A DNA stretch of 5,275 nucleotides from DASVAL01 sp035649575 (GTDB lineage: Bacteria > Planctomycetota > UBA1135 > UBA2386). A program made the translations under genes and the position numbers. The DNA lies in contig DASRJH010000059.1 of the NCBI GenBank assembly GCA_035649575.1, forward strand, positions 1-5,275, in the 5' to 3' direction. Within the stretch, counting starts at the first letter, position 1; each line of letters begins with the position of its first letter. The notes beneath the pieces are model-generated. The model was not told where the DNA came from, did not search any database, and saw nothing but the letters and a program-made list of their open reading frames with translations. Positions 1 to 5,275 of the stretch are shown piece by piece.

Positions 1-2
1 AG

Positions 3-59
3 GACGCCGAAGTGAGCCGACGAGTCGCTCGCGACAACCTCCGAGGCGACGTCGGGTAG
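3..59 (+). CDS. Possible C-terminal tail of a convergent plus-strand gene
   Basis: In the third plus-strand frame the window opens with an 18-codon stretch, DAEVSRRVARDNLRGDVG, ending in TAG at 57-59. Its composition and mostly G or C third bases look like real protein, and it would converge on folE with inverted repeats between them. It is too short to assign a family. Another plus frame is also open here and a third stops at 13-15, so this may be chance. Confidence 0.22.
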   Translation, partial: DAEVSRRVARDNLRGDVG

Positions 60-82
60 GCTACCAAGGCCGTCGGGCCACT

Positions 83-127
83 GGCCGGTATCTCATTCCA
101 CTCTCACCGGCCGAGAATCATTTTCTC
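83..127. terminator. Candidate terminator hairpins downstream of folE
   Basis: Two adjacent inverted repeats lie just past the folE stop. GGCCGGT (83-89) and ACCGGCC (106-112) form a perfect 7-base stem with a 16-base loop, and GAGAA (113-117) with TTCTC (123-127) form a 5-base stem with a 5-base loop. A pyrimidine-rich run with a short T stretch (121-130) follows the first stem on the plus strand. There is no clean U-tract for folE on the minus strand, so an intrinsic terminator is only possible. Confidence 0.35.
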
Positions 128-137
128 TCTCAGGCTC

Positions 138-725
138 TCAGCCGCGCACGAGTTGCAGGAATTCGCTGCGCGTGCGCTCGTCCTTGCGGAAGAACCCGAG
201 CAGGCACGAAGTCACGGTGCTGCTGTTCTGCTTCTCGACCCCGCGCATCATCATGCAGAGGTGCGAGGCCTCGATCACGACGCCGACGCCGCGCGGCTTC
301 AGCACCTCCTCGAGCGCCTGCGCAATCTGCATCGTGAGACGCTCCTGCACCTGCAGCCTGCGCGCGTAGATCTCGACAACCCGCGCAATCTTGCTGATGC
401 CGACGATCTTGTTCGACGGGATGTAGCCGACGTGGGCCTTGCCAAAGAACGGCGCGAGGTGGTGTTCACACAGCGAGTAGATCTCGATGTTCTTGACCAC
501 GACCATCTCGTCCGTCTCGGCCTCGTAGAGCGCATCGCCGATGATCTTCTTCGGGTCCTGGGAATAGCCCGAGGTGTAGGCGCGGAACGCCTTCTCGACG
601 CGGCGCGGCGTGTCGCGCAGCCCTTGCCGGTCCGGCTCAGGATCGAGCTCTTCGAGCAAGCGCCGGATGGCCTGCTGGAACTGGTCCGAAGGAGGGGCGG
701 CTCTCTGATGCGCGGAAGAACTCAT
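138..725 (-). CDS. folE: GTP cyclohydrolase I
   Basis: Cytosolic enzyme converting GTP to 7,8-dihydroneopterin triphosphate and formate, the first step of tetrahydrofolate synthesis and a feeder for other pterins and queuosine. The protein is 195 residues, slightly short of the E. coli enzyme (222) because the N-terminus is brief. Recognisable blocks run in order: the early helix region with GLRDTPRRVEKA (35-46), SLCEHHLAPFFGKAHVGYIP (84-103), SKIARVVEIYARRLQVQERL (111-130) and HLCMMMRGV (155-163). Zinc ligands by homology are C86, H89 and C157; H88 and H155 match catalytic histidines. No key residue is missing, so this is the zinc-dependent FolE rather than the unrelated FolE2. The frame stays open far upstream into pilB and pilT, so the start is a judgement: ATG at 725 gives the normal FolE beginning, with a weak GGGA 7 bases before it. 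It follows pilB after 86 bases on the same strand, with no obvious functional link to pili. Confidence 0.97.
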   Translation of the reverse strand: MSSSAHQRAAPPSDQFQQAIRRLLEELDPEPDRQGLRDTPRRVEKAFRAYTSGYSQDPKKIIGDALYEAETDEMVVVKNIEIYSLCEHHLAPFFGKAHVGYIPSNKIVGISKIARVVEIYARRLQVQERLTMQIAQALEEVLKPRGVGVVIEASHLCMMMRGVEKQNSSTVTSCLLGFFRKDERTRSEFLQLVRG

Positions 726-766
726 TTGCAGGTCCCGTTCTAGTGGATCCGGACCCGGGCCTGCAA
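726..766 (-). promoter_or_regulatory. Candidate hairpin in the folE leader abutting the start codon
   Basis: On the minus strand TTGCAGG (766-760) is perfectly complementary to CCTGCAA (732-726), whose last base directly precedes the folE ATG. After one C/A mismatch, two further pairs (758/734 and 757/735) would include two G residues of the weak GGGA ribosome binding site (736-733). The loop is about 21 bases. If formed in the mRNA this stem would occlude initiation of folE. The pairing is seen in the sequence; a regulatory role is inferred. I cannot match it to a known riboswitch consensus. Confidence 0.4.
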
Positions 767-811
767 CCCCGAGGCCCCGGCCATCACGGCTTCCCTGCTG
801 CGTCCGCCGGC

Positions 812-2503
<1,692 letters not shown>

Positions 2504-2506
2504 CGC

Positions 2507-2513
2507 CTACTCC
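2507..2513 (-). promoter_or_regulatory. Ribosome binding site of pilB overlapping the pilT stop
   Basis: On the minus strand GGAG (2513-2510) sits 6 bases before the pilB ATG, directly followed by the pilT stop TAG (2509-2507) and three bases, GCG. This is the clearest Shine-Dalgarno in the window and supports the ATG at 2503. A ribosome ending pilT would stop on the initiation site of pilB, so the amounts of the retraction and extension motors are probably coupled; that last point is inference. Confidence 0.75.
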
Positions 2514-3568
2514 GGCGCCCCGCCCATGCGCAACGCGAGGGCCTTGCGATCGAACGCGTGTTCGAGCGTCCTCTCCTTGCTGAGGCGCCCGCCACGCCAG
2601 AGGTCGAGCAGGAAGTCGTCCATCGTGCACATGCCCTGGCGGCGACTCGTCTGGATCACGGACGGGATCTTGAACGTCTCGACCTTGCGGATGTGGTTCT
2701 CGATCGCCGGGTTGCTCAACATGATCTCGAAGGCCGCGACGCGGCCGCCGCTCGCATCGGGCAGCAGGATCTGCGAGATCACCGCGACGAGCGACATGGC
2801 GAGCTGCGACCGGATCTGCTCCTGCTGCTCCTTCGGGTACTGGTCGATGATGCGATCGACCGTGCGCGCCGCACCCGTCGTGTGCAGCGTGCCGAACACG
2901 AGGTGTCCGGTTTCGGCCGCCGTGATCGCGGCCGTCGTCGTGTCGAGGTCGCGCATCTCGCCCAGCATGATCACGTCGGGATCCTGGCGCAGCACGCGTC
3001 GCATCGCCTCGGGGAAGGTCGGCACGTCGCTGCCTACTTCGCGTTGCGTCACCTGCGCTTTCTTGTGCGTGTGGTAGTACTCGATCGGATCCTCGATCGT
3101 CACGATGTGCACGTCGCGGTTCCTGTTGATCCAGTCGATCATCGTCGCGAGCGTCGTCGTCTTGCCCGACCCGGTCGGGCCCGTCACGAGCACGAGCCCG
3201 CGGTGCATGTGCAGCAGCTGGTGCACCGAATCGGGCAGTCCGATCTGCTCGAACGAGAGCAGCTTCTGCGGGATCTGGCGCATCACGATGCCGCGCATCC
3301 CCTTCTGCGTCAGGATGCTGACGCGGAACCGGCACTTGTCCGCGTACGCATAGCCGAAGTCCGTGGTGCCGCCGCGCTGCAGTTCCTCCCAGTTGCGCGC
3401 GGGGGCGATGGTCTTCGCCATGGCTTCGGTCTGCACGGGCGTGAGCGGTGCATCGCCGATCTCGGTGAAGCCGCCGGCCAGCCGCAGCACGGGACGGCGG
3501 CCGACCGACAGGTGCAGGTCAGAAGCGCCGCGCGAGAACGCGGCGTCCATCAGGGCTACGATGTCCAT
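2507..3568 (-). CDS. pilT: PilT/PilU-family type IV pilus retraction ATPase
   Basis: Cytoplasmic hexameric ATPase expected to depolymerise pili, powering twitching motility or DNA uptake. It is 353 residues, the usual PilT length. The start MDIVALMDAAFSRGASDLHL lines up with the N-terminus of classical PilT proteins, which supports the ATG at 3568. An N-terminal PAS-like domain (about 1-100) precedes the RecA-like core. Walker A GPTGSGKTTT is at 130-139 (K136), Asp box TIEDPIEY at 157-164, Walker B VIMLGEMRD at 199-207 (E204), and His box GHLVFGTLHTTGA at 221-233, with the PilT-typical GEMRD and LHTTGA rather than the GEIRD and LHTND of assembly ATPases. As expected for PilT there is no CxxC zinc module. 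The C-terminal motif usually read as AIRNLIRE is AIENHIRK at 288-295, followed by a normal IPSVIQT and GMCTMD. It lies 46 bases after the upstream ATPase gene and 3 before the next. PilU is the alternative; sequence alone does not separate the two. Confidence 0.95.
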   Translation of the reverse strand: MDIVALMDAAFSRGASDLHLSVGRRPVLRLAGGFTEIGDAPLTPVQTEAMAKTIAPARNWEELQRGGTTDFGYAYADKCRFRVSILTQKGMRGIVMRQIPQKLLSFEQIGLPDSVHQLLHMHRGLVLVTGPTGSGKTTTLATMIDWINRNRDVHIVTIEDPIEYYHTHKKAQVTQREVGSDVPTFPEAMRRVLRQDPDVIMLGEMRDLDTTTAAITAAETGHLVFGTLHTTGAARTVDRIIDQYPKEQQEQIRSQLAMSLVAVISQILLPDASGGRVAAFEIMLSNPAIENHIRKVETFKIPSVIQTSRRQGMCTMDDFLLDLWRGGRLSKERTLEHAFDRKALALRMGGAPE

Positions 3569-3614
3569 GGCAATGTCGGGTTGTCGGTTGGTTGCCGCGC
3601 GGCGGCGGTCGGAG
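3569..3614 (-). other. 46-base gap before pilT, no Shine-Dalgarno
   Basis: Between the stop of the first ATPase gene and the pilT ATG the minus strand is GC-rich at first, then A/C-rich for about 25 bases (AACCAACCGACAACCCGACA, then TTGCC and the ATG). I see no GGAG-like element in the last 20 bases, so pilT initiation may depend on an unstructured leader rather than on pairing with 16S rRNA. No terminator-like hairpin is visible, in keeping with co-transcription. Confidence 0.5.
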
Positions 3615-5275
3615 CTAGACGGCGGCCACGACGCGCAGCAGCTCGGGGATCGTGGTGTGGCCCTGCATGACCTTGCGCACGCCGTCCTGCAGCAGGGTCG
3701 ACATGCCGCCCGACTGCCAGGCGTAGTCGCGCAGGTGCACCATGGGCTCGCCGCGGAACGTCATCTCGCGCAGCGTGTTGTCCATCTGCAAGAGCTCGTA
3801 GATGCCGAGACGGCCGCGGAAGCCCGAGTGCTCGCAGACAGGACAGCCCTCGGCGCGGTAGAATACGTTGTCCTTCACGACGCCCGGATCGACGCCGATG
3901 CTGCGCAGCTCGGTGTCCGACGGCGGATACGGCTGGCGGCACTTCTGGCAGACGACGCGCAGCAGCCGTTGCGCGAGCACCGCCTGCACCGAAGCGGCGA
4001 CGAGGAACGGCTTCACGCCCATGTCGATGAGGCGCGTGATCGCCGAGGCCGAGTCGTTCGTGTGCAGCGTCGAGAACACGAGGTGGCCCGTGAGCGCTGC
4101 CTGCACCGCGATCTCGGCGGTCTCTTTGTCGCGGATCTCGCCGACGAGAATGATGTTCGGCGCCTGGCGCAGCATCGCGCGCAGGATGCGCGCAAACGTG
4201 AGCCCGATGCGGGACTTCACCTGGCACTGGTTGATGCCGCGGATGTTGAACTCGACGGGGTCCTCGGCAGTGATGATCTTCACGTCGGAGCGGTTCAGCT
4301 GCTGCAGCGCCGCATAGAGCGTCGTCGTCTTGCCCGAGCCCGTCGGCCCCGTGACCAGCACGATCCCGTTGGGCCGCGAGATGATCGATCGGAAGCGTTC
4401 GCGGTCCTGCCCCTCGAAGCCGAGCCCTTCGAGACTCATCAGGCCGCGTTCCTTGTCGAGCAAGCGCATGACGATCGTCTCGCCGTGGCTGCTCGGCAGC
4501 ACCGAGGTGCGGATGTCGATCTCGCGGCTCGCGCCACCTTCGTGCGCGAGGAACGAGATGCGGCCGTCCTGTGGCTTGCGCTTCTCCGCGATGTCGAGCC
4601 CCGCCATGATCTTGAGCCGCGACGTCACGGGCGCCAGCAAACCGAGTTCGAGCGACGCGATCTCCTTGAGCACCCCGTCGATGCGGTAGCGGATGCGCAG
4701 GCGCCGCTGGAACGGCTCGATGTGGATGTCGCTCGCGCGCTGCTGCAGCGCTTCTTCGACCGTCTTGCTGACGAGCCGGATGATCGGCGCATCTTCGCTC
4801 TCCGCGGCCTGGCCGGCCGCGCCGGGACCCTTTGTGGCCTCGGCACCGCCGACACCCACGTGCTTGCGCAGCGCCTGCTTCAATGCCTGCGGCGGCATCA
4901 GCGCACACTGCACGCTGCATCCGGCGAGGAACGACAGGTTGTCGGCGACGAACGTCTTGAACGGGTCGTCGATCGCGACCCACAGCACGCCGTCCTTGAA
5001 CAACACGGGCAGCGCCTCGTTCTGCTCGGCCTGCTCCTTCGGCACCTTCTTGAGCGCCTCGGGCTGCGGCGTGAACTTGGCCGGATCGACGAACTTGAGG
5101 CCATGCGACTTCGCGAGCACGCGCCAGACGGCGACCTCGTCGGCGAGGTTCAGCGCCGTGATCGTGCGCTCGAGCGGTGTGCCGCGCGACGAGGACGCGG
5201 CCTCGGCCTTGGCCAGGCGCTCCTTGTCCAAGACGTTCGCCTCGAGCAGCAGGCGTCGGAAGGTCTCTGAACTCA
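3615..5275 (-). CDS. GspE/PilB-family assembly ATPase, degenerate N-terminal domain (5' end at window edge)
   Basis: Cytoplasmic hexameric ATPase that would drive pilin or pseudopilin assembly in a type IV pilus or type II secretion machine. A TTG at 5231 gives 538 residues, but the frame stays open to the edge, where the last two bases (read on the minus strand) are TG of an xTG codon followed by SSETFRRLLLEANV. I infer the true start is that codon, one base outside, giving 553 residues; the TTG start would cut the first half of the N-terminal domain. Numbered from the TTG: N-terminal domain 1-123, Gly/Ala-rich linker 124-147, ATPase core 148-538. Walker A GPTGSGKTTT is at 295-304 (K301), Asp box AEDPVE at 322-327, Walker B ILVGEIRD at 361-368 (E365), His box GHLVFSTLHTND at 382-393, and two CxxC pairs (C428/C431, C463/C466) probably bind zinc. 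The Walker B lead-in is LRQAPN rather than the commoner RQDPD, a variant known among GspE-like proteins. It could be GspE, PilB or MshE; family certain, system uncertain. Confidence 0.93.
   Translation of the reverse strand, partial: SSETFRRLLLEANVLDKERLAKAEAASSSRGTPLERTITALNLADEVAVWRVLAKSHGLKFVDPAKFTPQPEALKKVPKEQAEQNEALPVLFKDGVLWVAIDDPFKTFVADNLSFLAGCSVQCALMPPQALKQALRKHVGVGGAEATKGPGAAGQAAESEDAPIIRLVSKTVEEALQQRASDIHIEPFQRRLRIRYRIDGVLKEIASLELGLLAPVTSRLKIMAGLDIAEKRKPQDGRISFLAHEGGASREIDIRTSVLPSSHGETIVMRLLDKERGLMSLEGLGFEGQDRERFRSIISRPNGIVLVTGPTGSGKTTTLYAALQQLNRSDVKIITAEDPVEFNIRGINQCQVKSRIGLTFARILRAMLRQAPNIILVGEIRDKETAEIAVQAALTGHLVFSTLHTNDSASAITRLIDMGVKPFLVAASVQAVLAQRLLRVVCQKCRQPYPPSDTELRSIGVDPGVVKDNVFYRAEGCPVCEHSGFRGRLGIYELLQMDNTLREMTFRGEPMVHLRDYAWQSGGMSTLLQDGVRKVMQGHTTIPELLRVVAAV
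4053..4091. repeat. 39-base perfect direct repeat, copy in the first GspE/PilB gene
   Basis: Partner of 1247-1285, in the same orientation. It encodes the His-box residues TGHLVFSTLHTND. Crossing over between the copies would delete pilT and fuse the front of the first ATPase to the end of the second. The corresponding pilT segment (around 2880-2920) is clearly diverged. Confidence 0.85.

Noticed and set aside
740..765. Run of restriction sites resembling a cloning polylinker (CTAGTGGATCC, then CCCGGGC, then TGCA)
   Set aside because: The order recalls a vector multiple cloning site, but the sites are separated by extra bases and the sequence continues without a break into pilB and folE. Coincidence in GC-rich DNA is more likely than vector sequence.
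763..776. Possible sigma-54 promoter for folE on the minus strand (GG, 10 bases, GC, with TTGC)
   Set aside because: Only the minimal GG-N10-GC and TTGC match; most flanking consensus positions differ. Such matches are frequent by chance in GC-rich sequence.
3363..5270. Long plus-strand open frame opposite the first ATPase gene
   Set aside because: Low-complexity Arg/Leu/Asp-rich translation with no motif, antisense to a well-supported gene. It is a shadow frame.

Overview
The window is GC-rich and gene-dense. Essentially all recognisable coding sequence lies on the minus strand, read right to left. Transcription order is: a GspE/PilB-family assembly ATPase (5275 to 3615), a PilT-family retraction ATPase (3568 to 2507), a second GspE/PilB-family ATPase with an intact-looking MshEN-type N-terminus (2503 to 812), then GTP cyclohydrolase I, folE (725 to 138). 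The first three probably form one operon: gaps are 46 and 3 bases, and the pilT stop almost abuts the pilB start. folE follows after 86 bases and may be co-transcribed or separately controlled.

The three ATPases are hexameric motors of the type II secretion/type IV pilus superfamily. Each has a complete Walker A, Asp box, Walker B and His box. Family knowledge suggests the GspE/PilB proteins power pilin (or pseudopilin) polymerisation and PilT powers depolymerisation. No pilin, platform protein (PilC/GspF), secretin or prepilin peptidase is visible; they may lie right of the window or elsewhere. Two features stand out. The second ATPase carries two 24-residue MshEN motifs separated by 5 residues, the layout known to bind cyclic di-GMP, while the first ATPase has only a degenerate version. 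The PilT has a charge-altered version of the C-terminal AIRNLIRE motif.

folE encodes a complete enzyme with all zinc and catalytic residues. Its leader can fold into a hairpin whose 3' arm lies between a weak Shine-Dalgarno and the start codon. Positions 1 to 137 hold no strong gene. They contain several short inverted repeats and, on the plus strand, a possible C-terminal tail of a gene converging on folE.

The organism is a GC-rich, probably diderm bacterium with type IV pili or a related secretion system. Tandem GspE/PulE and PilT genes and the LRQAPN Walker B lead-in of the first ATPase would suit Planctomycetota, Acidobacteriota or delta-proteobacterial relatives, but the phylum cannot be fixed from this window. 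I see no mobile element, tRNA, rRNA or CRISPR array, and no wholly new system: this is a known class of machinery with some unusual details.
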